Position numbers and translations under genes: made by a program
Source of the DNA: JBMNQI01 sp050944055
Lineage (GTDB): Bacteria; Bacillota; Clostridia; Oscillospirales; Oscillospiraceae
NCBI GenBank assembly: GCA_050944055.1
Contig: JBMNQI010000036.1
Span: 1 to 24,068, forward strand
DNA length: 24,068 nucleotides
Direction of reading: 5' to 3'
Notes under the pieces: model-generated
What the model saw: the letters and a program-made list of their open reading frames with translations, nothing else
What the model was told of the DNA's origin: nothing
The model's database searches: none
Shown here: piece after piece, positions 14,666 to 22,832 of the stretch
Position numbering within the stretch: position 1 is the stretch's first letter
How the letters are laid out: every line of letters starts with the position of its first letter

Positions 14666-16060
14666 TTAAGGCTGCGGAGTAGCGAAAGGACCTTCGGGGA
14701 ATTCCGGATCCTCCGTCGGCTCCGCGGGTTTGTCCGTTACAACCGGCTCTGTCGGTTCCGCGGGTTCATCCGTTGGGACAGGCTCTGTCGGCTCCCCAAT
14801 TTCAACAGGCTCCGTCGGCCCTTCGGTTTCAACTGGCTCCGTCGGCTCCGCCGGCTCTTCGATTACAACCGGTTCATCGTCATTTCCTGAATCCGAATTT
14901 CCGCCGGAGCTTCCGCTGAAATCCGTGAACGACCCGAGCCCTCCCCTTATCGTGCCGGTAGTCGCGTAGAGATTGCCGCCTGAATCTTTAGTGAGTATAT
15001 CCAGATTTGAAGCGGTGACAGGCTCTTTCATCGGGTTGAGGTAGGTGTTTACCATTTCCAGCAGCTCGTTTACATACACGGTCACGTAGCTCTGCCCCTT
15101 GTAATAGGCGGAGTAGTTTCCGGGAAGAGTCATAAAATTAATGTTTTCGGTATCCATGCTCATGGCGTTCTGTGCGAGCCACGCGATATTTCCGACAGTC
15201 AGGTTTGTCTCCACGTATTCGGAGAAAATGGATGCAAATTTGTCGACTTTTGTTATATTGGAAAGCTTGAGTGTCTGTTTGGCGAGAGCTTTTAAAAAGT
15301 CCTGCTGCACCGCGATGCGGCCTATATCGGCGTTTGCGTACTTACGGTAGCGCACGACCTTGAGAGCGTCAGCGCCGCTAAGATGCGCCGGCCCCGGCTG
15401 GAAGTCGATATAAAGCTCCTTACCGGGCGTGGGATCGTAGTAATACATGCGCTCCGGTATGTTAAAATCGACGCCACCTATCGTGTCCACAATTTTTACG
15501 AAGGCTTCGAGGTCAACCACGATATAATAGTCGATTTTGAAGCCGAGAAGCTTTGCCAGCTCATCCTGAAGGCGTTCGACGCCTCCGGTCGGGTATGCGG
15601 CGTTGATCTTTTTTATGCCCCAGGTTACGTTTATCATAGTGTCGCGGGGGATGCTCATTACGTTGGCGATTTGGTTGTCCACGTCGTATTTGGCTACCAT
15701 AATCGTGTCCGTATTTGAGGCGGCGGCGTCCGTGCCGCATATGAGGAAGGTATAAACGTGTTCCGACTCGCGGGGGACCGCTGGCGGCAAAGCCGTAACT
15801 ATAGGATTGCCTTCATGGTCCGTCGGCTGCGGGTCGTTTGCGTTGCCGGTAACGGACGGCAGCTCCGGGGGCTTTACTACGGCTTTATATGCGATAAAAA
15901 CCGCCAATGTGATAGCGGCCATAACAATAAATATGGTCAGCAGTACTTTTACCGGCTTTGGCATTCTCCTATTATTCTTAAGTGCCCTGGCTCCGCCGTT
16001 CTTCTTAACATTCTTTTCTTTATAGACCCGTTTGCCGTTGTTTTTGTTGGAACGCTTCAT
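14666..16060 (-). CDS. LytR-CpsA-Psr (LCP) family cell-wall polymer ligase
   Basis: LCP enzymes transfer undecaprenyl-linked glycopolymers to peptidoglycan outside the cell. The 464-residue protein has a basic cytoplasmic N-terminus (1-36), one transmembrane helix (about 37-62), a linker, and the LCP domain (about 103-340). Catalytic and lipid-binding motifs include GTDAAASNTDTIMVAKYD (109-126), SIPRDTMINV (136-145) and the Arg/Asp-rich VRYRKYANADIGRIAVQQ (236-253). After a Ser/Gly stretch (about 376-393) the C-terminus (about 396-456) is a Pro/Glu/Thr/Val repeat tail. The ATG has AAGAGG upstream. It sits between the nadD-yqeK fusion and rsfS. In many relatives the gene is present here without the long tail. 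Confidence 0.93.
   Translation of the reverse strand: MKRSNKNNGKRVYKEKNVKKNGGARALKNNRRMPKPVKVLLTIFIVMAAITLAVFIAYKAVVKPPELPSVTGNANDPQPTDHEGNPIVTALPPAVPRESEHVYTFLICGTDAAASNTDTIMVAKYDVDNQIANVMSIPRDTMINVTWGIKKINAAYPTGGVERLQDELAKLLGFKIDYYIVVDLEAFVKIVDTIGGVDFNIPERMYYYDPTPGKELYIDFQPGPAHLSGADALKVVRYRKYANADIGRIAVQQDFLKALAKQTLKLSNITKVDKFASIFSEYVETNLTVGNIAWLAQNAMSMDTENINFMTLPGNYSAYYKGQSYVTVYVNELLEMVNTYLNPMKEPVTASNLDILTKDSGGNLYATTGTIRGGLGSFTDFSGSSGGNSDSGNDDEPVVIEEPAEPTEPVETEGPTEPVEIGEPTEPVPTDEPAEPTEPVVTDKPAEPTEDPEFPEGPFATPQP
14693..14875 (-). repeat. Degenerate tandem repeat encoding the EPTEPV tail of the LCP protein
   Basis: About five imperfect units of 9 to 12 codons encode variants of EPAEPTEPVxTD. 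At the DNA level the plus strand repeats a GGCTCCGTCGGCTCC-like core. Unit length varies because the AEP triplet is present or absent, which is consistent with slippage or recombination. The tail is likely an extended wall-spanning or wall-exposed spacer. Confidence 0.8.
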
Positions 16061-16096
16061 TATATATACCTCTTACGGCGGCTTAGGCTGACAGGA

Positions 16097-16114
16097 ACGG
16101 TATGGCACTACCGT
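16097..16114 (-). other. Hairpin in the LCP leader
   Basis: ACGGTA-TGGCAC-TACCGT forms a 6-bp stem with a 6-base loop about 37 bases before the LCP start codon. No T-run follows. With the 15-bp palindrome at 16134-16148 it makes this 88-base gap unusually structured. The function is unknown. Confidence 0.3.
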
Positions 16115-16148
16115 ACTTCCTCCCCCGCCTCACTTAATATCATATTAA

Positions 16149-17321
16149 TCAGGGAAGGGCAGAACCCTGCCCATCACGCGATGCCCTGAGGAATTCAAGC
16201 GCCTCGACGCTTTTATTGTGCAGTGTCGCGCCCCGCCCGGCAACCTCTTCGGCAGTCAGCATAAGGCCGAGCATCACAGCCCCGTCAAGGTCCTCATAGG
16301 CCAGCTTTCGTATTTCTTCGACTCCCGGAAAGTCGCGCGTCGGCTCAATATAATCGGCAAGAAACAGGATTTTTTCAAGCAGGCTCATTCCCGCCTTGCC
16401 TGTCGTATGCCAGCTTATTGCCTCGCTTATATGATCCGGCACGCGGAATACCGCCTTCGCCAAAGCCGCGGCCGTTTTTGCGTGCGGCAGCTTGGGAGAA
16501 GTTTTTTCGACATTGTCTAAGACTATACCATATTCGTCGCACAATTTCAACTGCGCGGGCAAATCGAGCTCCTTTGTAATATCGTGCAAAAGCGCCGCCG
16601 CGCGGGCGTCGTTCTCGTCGGCCCCCCAGCGCCTGGCCAGATTCACCGCCTCCTCCTCGCAGCCCAGGACATGGGCAAGGCGGCCGGGGCTTAGACGCGC
16701 GCGATTATATTCGCGAAAAGCTTCGAAATCATAATGCTTGTATATGCCTTTTTTCTCAATAAATTCGCGGACGGACTGCCCCAGCAGCTCGGGATAAAGG
16801 CCCGCGCGCAGGTCGGTCGAGCTGATGTCTATATAATCATGGCGCAGTATCAGCACGCGCGCCCCGTACTCTCTGCGCAGCCTTTCCGCATAACGCTCAA
16901 TCTCGCCCAGCTGGCCGTCGCTCCTCGGCATTACCGCCTGGAAGCAGAGGCGAAGCAGATCCGCGCCCCGGTGCCAGCTTAACAGCGACAGGAACATGTC
17001 CCCGCCGGTTATCAGAAAAAGCTCCGCCCTGGGATACTGCCGGCGCAGTTCCCTTACAGTATCATATGTGTAGCTTGGCCCGCCTCTTTTCAGCTCTATA
17101 TCCGAGACCTCTGTTTTCGGTATGCCCGCGAAAGCCAGCCTGGCCATTTCGAGCCGCTGACCGGGCGGCGGGCTGCCCTGCGGCAGCTGCTTGTGCGGGG
17201 GAAGAGCGGCCGGTATAACAAGCAGCGAGTCGAGCTTAAGCTCGCGCAGCGCGGTTATTGCGGCGGCCCTGTGCCCCAGATGAGGCGGGTTGAAGCTGCC
17301 TCCGAATACTCCTATCCGCAT
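16149..17321 (-). CDS. nadD: NadD-YqeK fusion: nicotinate-nucleotide adenylyltransferase and HD-domain Ap4A hydrolase
   Basis: A 390-residue two-domain protein. Residues 1 to about 195 are NadD, which makes deamido-NAD from nicotinate mononucleotide and ATP. This domain has GGSFNPPHLGH with the HxGH nucleotidyl-transfer motif (His14, His17) and ISSTDLR (166-172). Residues about 205-375 are a YqeK-type HD domain, a family shown to hydrolyse diadenosine tetraphosphate symmetrically. Its likely metal ligands are His217, His246/Asp247, His280, His305 and Asp323 (LADYIEP). The two are usually separate neighbouring genes in Bacillota; here the frame is continuous without a stop. The start is the ATG at 17321, one base after the yhbY stop. 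The TTG at 17333 would add four non-conserved residues. The NadD domain acts directly downstream of nadC. Confidence 0.95.
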   Translation of the reverse strand: MRIGVFGGSFNPPHLGHRAAAITALRELKLDSLLVIPAALPPHKQLPQGSPPPGQRLEMARLAFAGIPKTEVSDIELKRGGPSYTYDTVRELRRQYPRAELFLITGGDMFLSLLSWHRGADLLRLCFQAVMPRSDGQLGEIERYAERLRREYGARVLILRHDYIDISSTDLRAGLYPELLGQSVREFIEKKGIYKHYDFEAFREYNRARLSPGRLAHVLGCEEEAVNLARRWGADENDARAAALLHDITKELDLPAQLKLCDEYGIVLDNVEKTSPKLPHAKTAAALAKAVFRVPDHISEAISWHTTGKAGMSLLEKILFLADYIEPTRDFPGVEEIRKLAYEDLDGAVMLGLMLTAEEVAGRGATLHNKSVEALEFLRASRDGQGSALP

Positions 17322-17322
17322 T

Positions 17323-17625
17323 TCATTTCCCAAGCCTTATGCTTTTGTCCTTGAGGTTTTTATTTTCCCTGTACAGCACGAAGCGGCTGCCGACTGTCTG
17401 AACCACCTCGCTACCCGTTTTCTCCGCTATTTCTTCGGCGGCCTGACGCGCCGAACAGGGCGCCGCTTCAAGCACGCGGCCTTTTATAAGCTCGCGTGCC
17501 GCAAGCGCGTCGTCGGCCTGCTTTATGAGGTTTTCGCCGATGCCGTCCTTCCCGACGTGCAGTATCGTATCTATGCTGTTGGCCAGCGCCCGCAGCTGCG
17601 CGCGCTCTTTGCTCACAAGTGCCAT
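17323..17625 (-). CDS. yhbY: YhbY / CRS1-YhbY RNA-binding protein
   Basis: A small ribosome-assembly RNA-binding protein of 100 residues with the CRM fold. The helix-rich first part reads MALVSKERAQLRALANSIDTILHVGKDGI, followed by the conserved LIKQADDAL, ARELIKGRVL and the GSRFVLYRENK end. The start ATG overlaps the end of rdgB by 13 bases, with AAAAGG as ribosome binding site. The stop abuts the start of the nadD fusion. Confidence 0.96.
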   Translation of the reverse strand: MALVSKERAQLRALANSIDTILHVGKDGIGENLIKQADDALAARELIKGRVLEAAPCSARQAAEEIAEKTGSEVVQTVGSRFVLYRENKNLKDKSIRLGK

Positions 17626-18203
17626 TGCCTTTTCACCAGCTCTTCTTTAAACTTCCTGAGGGCTTTCGCCCTGTGGCTAATCTCGTTCTTTCTTTCGGGA
17701 GGAAGCTCCGCCATCGTCATTCCCTCTTCCGGAATAAAAAACAGCGGGTCGTACCCGAATCCGCCTTCTCCTCTCGGCTCTTCAAGCAGAACGCCTTCGC
17801 ACTCGCCCCTGACTGTTATACTCCGCCCGTCCGGGAAAAGGCAGCAGACGGCGGAGACGAATTTAGCGCTTCTATCCTTCATGCCTTCCATTTCACGAAG
17901 CAGGAGCTTATTCCGGCCCTCGTCCGTCGTCTCTCCCCCGTAGCGCGCCGAATGTACGCCCGGTAGCCCGCCGAGAGCCATAACCTCCAGCCCCGAATCG
18001 TCCGCCACTGTCGGAAGCCCTGTCGCGAGCATGACGGCCTCGGCTTTCTGGCGCGCGTTTTCTTCAAAGCTGTCTCCCGTCTCGGCAGCTTCTGCGTCTG
18101 TCCCCGCCTCTTCCTGCGTGAGCACCTCGACGCTGAGAGAACCGAGTATGTCTTTAAGCTCAAGCAGCTTTTTTTTATTGTGTGTGGCTATTACAAGCTT
18201 CAT
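17613..18203 (-). CDS. rdgB: RdgB/HAM1 non-canonical purine NTP pyrophosphatase
   Basis: Hydrolyses ITP, dITP and XTP to monophosphates so they are not incorporated into nucleic acids. The 196-residue protein has MKLVIATHNKKKL at the N-terminus, the TVADDSGLEVMALGGLPGV metal/substrate region, SARYGG, the GFGYDPLFF motif and SHRAKAL near the end. The open frame begins at 18245, but the ATG at 18203 has GGAGAG upstream, gives the canonical N-terminus and lies one base after the ftsY stop. The tight packing suggests translational coupling with ftsY and yhbY. Confidence 0.96.
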   Translation of the reverse strand: MKLVIATHNKKKLLELKDILGSLSVEVLTQEEAGTDAEAAETGDSFEENARQKAEAVMLATGLPTVADDSGLEVMALGGLPGVHSARYGGETTDEGRNKLLLREMEGMKDRSAKFVSAVCCLFPDGRSITVRGECEGVLLEEPRGEGGFGYDPLFFIPEEGMTMAELPPERKNEISHRAKALRKFKEELVKRQWHL

Positions 18204-18204
18204 T

Positions 18205-19116
18205 TTAACTCTCCAGCAGAGCTTCGGCAAAGCCCAGCGGCTCAAAGTCCATGAGGTCGTCTATGCCTTCGCCGACGCCTATGAGCTTGACGGGTATGTT
18301 CATCTCGGCCGCGACGGCGACTACTATGCCGCCCTTGGCGGTCCCGTCGAGCTTTGTGAGCACAAGCCCGGTTATATCCGCGGCCTCGCTGAACTGCCTT
18401 GCCTGGGCCAGGCCGTTTTGCCCCGTAGTTGCGTCTATCACAAGCAGGGTTTCCAGATCTGAATCCGGCAGCTCGCGTCGGATTATCCTGTTTATCTTCC
18501 CGAGCTCGTTCATCAGGTTGCGCTTATTATGGAGCCTTCCCGCGGTGTCGCATATTATCACGTCTGCCCCGCGGGCGCGCCCGGCCGCGATGGCGTCGAA
18601 TACGACCGAAGCGGGGTCGGAGCCCTCGGCCTGGGCTACGATATCCGCCCCCGAACGCTCGGCCCAGATGTTAAGCTGCTCGGCGGCGGCGGCCCGGAAG
18701 GTGTCTCCCGCGCATAGAAGGACCTTTTTCCCCTCTTTTCTATACCTGCAGGCGAGCTTGCCTATCGTCGTCGTCTTTCCCACGCCGTTTACGCCCACCA
18801 TGAGTATGACGCTCGGCTTCGTCGTGAGTTTGATTTCGCTCTCCCCGACACTGAGCATCTCAGCCAATATGTCTCTAAGCTCCTCGCGTATTTGGAGGCC
18901 GTTCTTGATTTTCTTTTCCCTCACCCTGTTTCTCAGGGCGTCGACTGCCTCCGCCGAGCGCACGGCGCCCAGGTCGGTCATTATAAGAACCTCTTCAAGC
19001 TCGTCGTAAAACTCGTCTCCGGGGGCGAAGCTTATGCCGAACATATCGCCGAAAGCCCCGCCGACGGATTTTTTGGTGCGCGATAAGCCCTCTCTTATCT
19101 TTGTAAAAAAGCTCAT
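18205..19116 (-). CDS. ftsY: Signal recognition particle receptor FtsY
   Basis: SRP-receptor GTPase for co-translational membrane targeting. At 303 residues it is a compact form with the N-domain helices (about 1-95) and the G domain, and without the long acidic A domain of enterobacteria. GTPase motifs: P-loop GVNGVGKTTT (108-117), DTFRAAAAEQL, DTAGR (190-194) and TKLDG (254-258) with TAKGG. The frame is open to 19218, but the ATG at 19116 has AAGGAG eight bases upstream and begins MSFFTKIREGLSRTKKS, as is usual for the family. The gap of 131 bases to smc holds no gene that I can support. Confidence 0.97.
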   Translation of the reverse strand: MSFFTKIREGLSRTKKSVGGAFGDMFGISFAPGDEFYDELEEVLIMTDLGAVRSAEAVDALRNRVREKKIKNGLQIREELRDILAEMLSVGESEIKLTTKPSVILMVGVNGVGKTTTIGKLACRYRKEGKKVLLCAGDTFRAAAAEQLNIWAERSGADIVAQAEGSDPASVVFDAIAAGRARGADVIICDTAGRLHNKRNLMNELGKINRIIRRELPDSDLETLLVIDATTGQNGLAQARQFSEAADITGLVLTKLDGTAKGGIVVAVAAEMNIPVKLIGVGEGIDDLMDFEPLGFAEALLES

Positions 19117-19247
19117 GTGAATAAGCTCCTTAAATTGAGTTTCTTTTGCGGGGCGTTGAGCTTTCGCCGCGGCAATGGGAAAACGTTCCCGCAGCCAAAA
19201 CGCAAATCCCGCAATCAATAATGCCCGCCGTACAGAGTATTCTCCTG

Positions 19248-22200
19248 TTACGCGGTCACATATTCCTTTTCGGCCTCGGCAAGGTTAAGCGCAAGCACCT
19301 TTGAAACGCCTTTTTCCTGCATCGTTACGCCGTACAGCATATTGGCCCGCTCCATTGTCCCCCGGCGGTGCGTAATCGCTATGAACTGCGTCTTATCCGA
19401 CATTTTCCGGAGGTAGTCCCCGAACAGCTCCACGTTCGCCGCGTCAAGAGCCGCGTCGATCTCGTCAATCACGCAAAACGGCGTGGGGCGCACCTTCAAA
19501 ATAGCAAAATAAAGCGCTATTGCCGCGAAGGCCTTCTCCCCGCCTGACAGCAGGGATATTGTCTTGAGCGATTTTCCCGGCGGCTGGACGCGTATATCTA
19601 TGTCGCACTGCAGAATGTCGGCGCCCTCTTCCATTTCTATGCCCGCATGGCCCCCGCCGAAAATCTCCCTGAACGTCTCGTCGAAATACCTGTTTATAAG
19701 CTTGAACTGATCGGTGAAAATCTCGCGCATGCGCCCGGTTATTTCAGATATTATCCTTGTCAGCTCCGCTTTTGCCTTCAGTACATCGTCCCGCTGCGCT
19801 GTGAGGTATTCATAGCGCTCGGAAACCCGGGCGTATTCATCTATAGCTCCCAGGTTTGGCGTTCCCAGCGCGCTCATTTTCCTCTTTAAATCCGAGACTG
19901 CGCTTTTCGCCTTTGTAATGCTTTCAAGCTCTATACGGACAGGCGCGGCCGTTGAGTAATTTAGCTCATAGGTATCCCAGAGCTTTTCCAGTATCTGCTT
20001 TTCCTCCGCGTCGGCCGCGTTAACCTTCTGCTCAAGCCGCGCACACTCGCGCTCAAGGTCAATAAGCCGCCTCTGGCACTCCTGTATCTCCCTGTCGCGG
20101 CGGCTGCGCTCGGCCTCCAGCAGGAGGCGGCGCTCTCCCATCTCCCGGACGGATGCGCGAAGTGCCTCGCAGTTTTCGCCGGCCCGCTTAATCCTCTCTT
20201 CCAGAAAGCTGAGTTCCGCGCGCATCTCCATATCGCGCTGCCTTCTCTCGCCTGCCAGGGTTTCGCGCTCCTGCGCGCTGCGCCGCATTTCTTCAAGCAG
20301 GGCGCCAAGCTCCCTGAGGGATTGCTCCGCCGAGCTTTTTTCGGCAAGAAGAGCCGCGTCCTTTGCCGTGATATCGGCTATCTCGGCACTGAGCCTTCCG
20401 CTTTTTTCCGCGGCGTCGGCGCGGCCGCGAAGCCTTTCGGCGATCTGCGCATCAAGCCTGTCGGCTTCTTTTTTATGCTCCTCGGCCTCATTTTCGGCGG
20501 CTTTTATCTGCTCGTCTATTTCCGCGAGCCGCCCGGCGAGGCCGCCTCCCCTGTTCATCAGGGAATTGAGTTCCGCCTCGGCCGCCGCACTCAGCTCCGA
20601 TAAATGGCGGGCCTGGGCCGTCAGCCTGAGCACCTCGTCGTCCTGTTCGCGTTTTTCGGTTTCGGCGGTACCCATCTCAAAAACGGCGGCCTCGAGCTGC
20701 CTTTTGGCCTCAAGGTATTCGTTTTCGGCGGCCTTTACTCTCTTTTCGGCCGCTTCGAGCGAGGCGCGCAGCCTTGATAACTCCTCCGCCCGCGACAAAA
20801 TGCCGACGTTGCGCCCGGCGCTGCCGCCCGTCATTGAGCCGCCCGGATTAATAAGCTGGCCGTCCAGAGTTACAATGCGGAAGCGGTATGAAAACTTCTT
20901 GGCCATTCTTATCGCGTTGTCTATATTATCAGTGACGACTGTGCGCCCTAAAAAGTTTCCGATAATATCTTCATATTTATTGTCGTATTCGACAATTTCG
21001 GAGGCAAGGCCGAGGCATCCCGGCTCGCTTCGCACGTCCTCGGACAGTTTTCTTCCCCGTATGGTCGTCAGGGGGAGGAATGTGGCGCGGCCCGCGTCAA
21101 GCCTTTTGAGCATGCTGATGGCGGCCTTTGCATTTTCCTCGCTGTCTACTACTATGTTCTGGAGCGCGGGGCCGAGAGCGACCTCAATTGCCAGCGTGTA
21201 TTCACGCCCCGTGCGCACAAGGCTTCCCAGCGGCCCGTGCACACCTCGCAGCTTGCCGCGCCCGCTCTCCTGCATTACCGTCCTTACGGATTTGGAGAAC
21301 CCCTCGTACTCGCGTTCCATGTCGGACAGCAGTCCGACGCGGGATTGGAGGTCGCGCAGCTCCTGGCGGGATTTGAGGAAATGCTCCTCGGCGGCGGCCT
21401 GGCTTTTTTCCCGCGCCGTCCTCCGGAGCTGATACCCGTTTATAATATTCTGAAGCGAAACCTGCCTGTTTTTTGCCGTTTCAAGCTCTTTTTCAGTCTC
21501 GGCTTCAGCCTGCGAGGCTTTTTCGGCCTGCTCCCGCGCCGTCTTTATCTCGGCTTCCAAATCCCCTGACGAGAGCTTCAGTTCCTCAGCTGAGGCCCGC
21601 AGGGCCGACAGGCGCAGTCCGGCCTGCTCCCTGTGCATGTTTTCGACCAGCAGGCGCGAGCGCAGGGCCTCCGTCTCGCGGTCTATATCCCCCGTCTCTT
21701 CGGCGGCCTTTTCGCAGAGCGCAATAAGCTCCGAAGCCCTGTTCCTGAGCTCCTCCCGCTCTTTTTCTATTTCCGCGGCCCTGGAGCGGCGCTCCTCTAT
21801 CTGGGCTTTCAGGCTCTCCTCCGACGCCGCACCGCGTTCCCTCTCGGCCTCGGCCAGCCTGAGGTTTTCGCTGTTGTTCTCGATATTAGTCCGCAGAACC
21901 GCAGCCGCGCTTTGAAGCTCGGCCTCCTCGGCTTCGGCCTGATTAAGCTTTGCGCGTTCGCTCTCGGCCTCTATATCGTGCTCACGCACGGCCTCCGCGC
22001 CGGCTTCCGCATCCTTATAAAGCTTTTCAAGCGCCTGACCGGCCTCGTCTTTCTCCCGCTGAGCGTTTTCAAAATCGCTTCGCAGTTTAAGCGCCCCGGA
22101 ACGGAGCTTGTCCAGCGTTTCCAGCCACAGGGAAACCTCAAGCGCGCGAAGCTCGTCGCGCAGGAGCAGGTATTTTTTCGCGTTTTCCGCCTGCTCTTTA

Positions 22201-22814
22201 AGCGGCCCGACCTGAAGCTCAAGCTCGTCTATCTTGTCGCTTATGCGCAGGAGATTGGCGTCCGTGCTCTCAATCTTTCGTTCCGCCTCCTCCTTACGGC
22301 GGCGGTAACGGGCGATGCCGGCGGCGGACTCGAACACCTCGCGGCGCCCGCCGTTTTTTTCCGATATTATCTCGTCTATTTTTCCCTGCCCTATGACAGA
22401 ATAGCCCTCTTTTCCGAGTCCCGTGTCCATAAAAAGCTCCGTGATGTCGCGCAGACGCACGGAGCGTTTATTTATGTAAAACTCGCTCTCGCCGCTTCTG
22501 TAATACCGGCGCGTGACCATTACCTCGTTTTCCTCCAGCGGCAGGAGGCCGTCTGAATTGTCTATCGTGAGAGTGACCTCGGCAAATCCAAGCTGGGGAC
22601 GCTGGGCGGTTCCTCCGAAAATCACGTCCTCCATTTTGCCGCCGCGCAGCTCTTTAGTGCTCTGCTCCCCCATGACCCAGCGTAAGGCGTCGGCTATATT
22701 TGATTTTCCGCTGCCGTTGGGGCCGACTACCGCGGTGATGCCGTCGGCGAAATTAAGAACGGTCTTTCCCGGGAAGGACTTGAAGCCCTGAAGCTCAAGA
22801 GCCTTTAGATGCAT
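19248..22814 (-). CDS. smc: Chromosome segregation protein SMC
   Basis: Condensin ATPase that organises and segregates the chromosome with ScpA and ScpB (not in this window). The 1188-residue length is standard. The order is: ATPase head with Walker A GPNGSGKS (31-38) and the QGKIDEI region, a long Glu/Lys/Arg/Ala-rich coiled coil (about 165-500), the hinge (about 510-660, starting RGVHGPLGSLV and ending near GGSMTGGSAG), a second coiled coil, and the C-terminal head with ABC signature LSGGEK (1089-1094) and Walker B VIDEIDAALD (Asp1117, Glu1118). The ATG has CGGAGGAG upstream, 18 bases after rnc. Confidence 0.98.
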   Translation of the reverse strand: MHLKALELQGFKSFPGKTVLNFADGITAVVGPNGSGKSNIADALRWVMGEQSTKELRGGKMEDVIFGGTAQRPQLGFAEVTLTIDNSDGLLPLEENEVMVTRRYYRSGESEFYINKRSVRLRDITELFMDTGLGKEGYSVIGQGKIDEIISEKNGGRREVFESAAGIARYRRRKEEAERKIESTDANLLRISDKIDELELQVGPLKEQAENAKKYLLLRDELRALEVSLWLETLDKLRSGALKLRSDFENAQREKDEAGQALEKLYKDAEAGAEAVREHDIEAESERAKLNQAEAEEAELQSAAAVLRTNIENNSENLRLAEAERERGAASEESLKAQIEERRSRAAEIEKEREELRNRASELIALCEKAAEETGDIDRETEALRSRLLVENMHREQAGLRLSALRASAEELKLSSGDLEAEIKTAREQAEKASQAEAETEKELETAKNRQVSLQNIINGYQLRRTAREKSQAAAEEHFLKSRQELRDLQSRVGLLSDMEREYEGFSKSVRTVMQESGRGKLRGVHGPLGSLVRTGREYTLAIEVALGPALQNIVVDSEENAKAAISMLKRLDAGRATFLPLTTIRGRKLSEDVRSEPGCLGLASEIVEYDNKYEDIIGNFLGRTVVTDNIDNAIRMAKKFSYRFRIVTLDGQLINPGGSMTGGSAGRNVGILSRAEELSRLRASLEAAEKRVKAAENEYLEAKRQLEAAVFEMGTAETEKREQDDEVLRLTAQARHLSELSAAAEAELNSLMNRGGGLAGRLAEIDEQIKAAENEAEEHKKEADRLDAQIAERLRGRADAAEKSGRLSAEIADITAKDAALLAEKSSAEQSLRELGALLEEMRRSAQERETLAGERRQRDMEMRAELSFLEERIKRAGENCEALRASVREMGERRLLLEAERSRRDREIQECQRRLIDLERECARLEQKVNAADAEEKQILEKLWDTYELNYSTAAPVRIELESITKAKSAVSDLKRKMSALGTPNLGAIDEYARVSERYEYLTAQRDDVLKAKAELTRIISEITGRMREIFTDQFKLINRYFDETFREIFGGGHAGIEMEEGADILQCDIDIRVQPPGKSLKTISLLSGGEKAFAAIALYFAILKVRPTPFCVIDEIDAALDAANVELFGDYLRKMSDKTQFIAITHRRGTMERANMLYGVTMQEKGVSKVLALNLAEAEKEYVTA

Positions 22815-22832
22815 GTTCTCCTCCGAAAGCTG

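Noticed and set aside
16139..16167. Internal promoter for the LCP gene (TATGAT in the palindrome)
   Set aside because: The -10-like box is acceptable, but the sequence 17 bases upstream (GGGTTC) is not a -35 box.
20368..21432. Plus-strand open frame of 354 codons opposite smc
   Set aside because: It is antisense to the SMC coiled coil and hinge, and its Ser/Arg/Pro-rich composition is typical of a complement of Glu/Ala/Arg codons.
21633..22556. Plus-strand open frame of 307 codons opposite smc
   Set aside because: It is a shadow of the SMC N-terminal coiled coil, without a start site or motifs.
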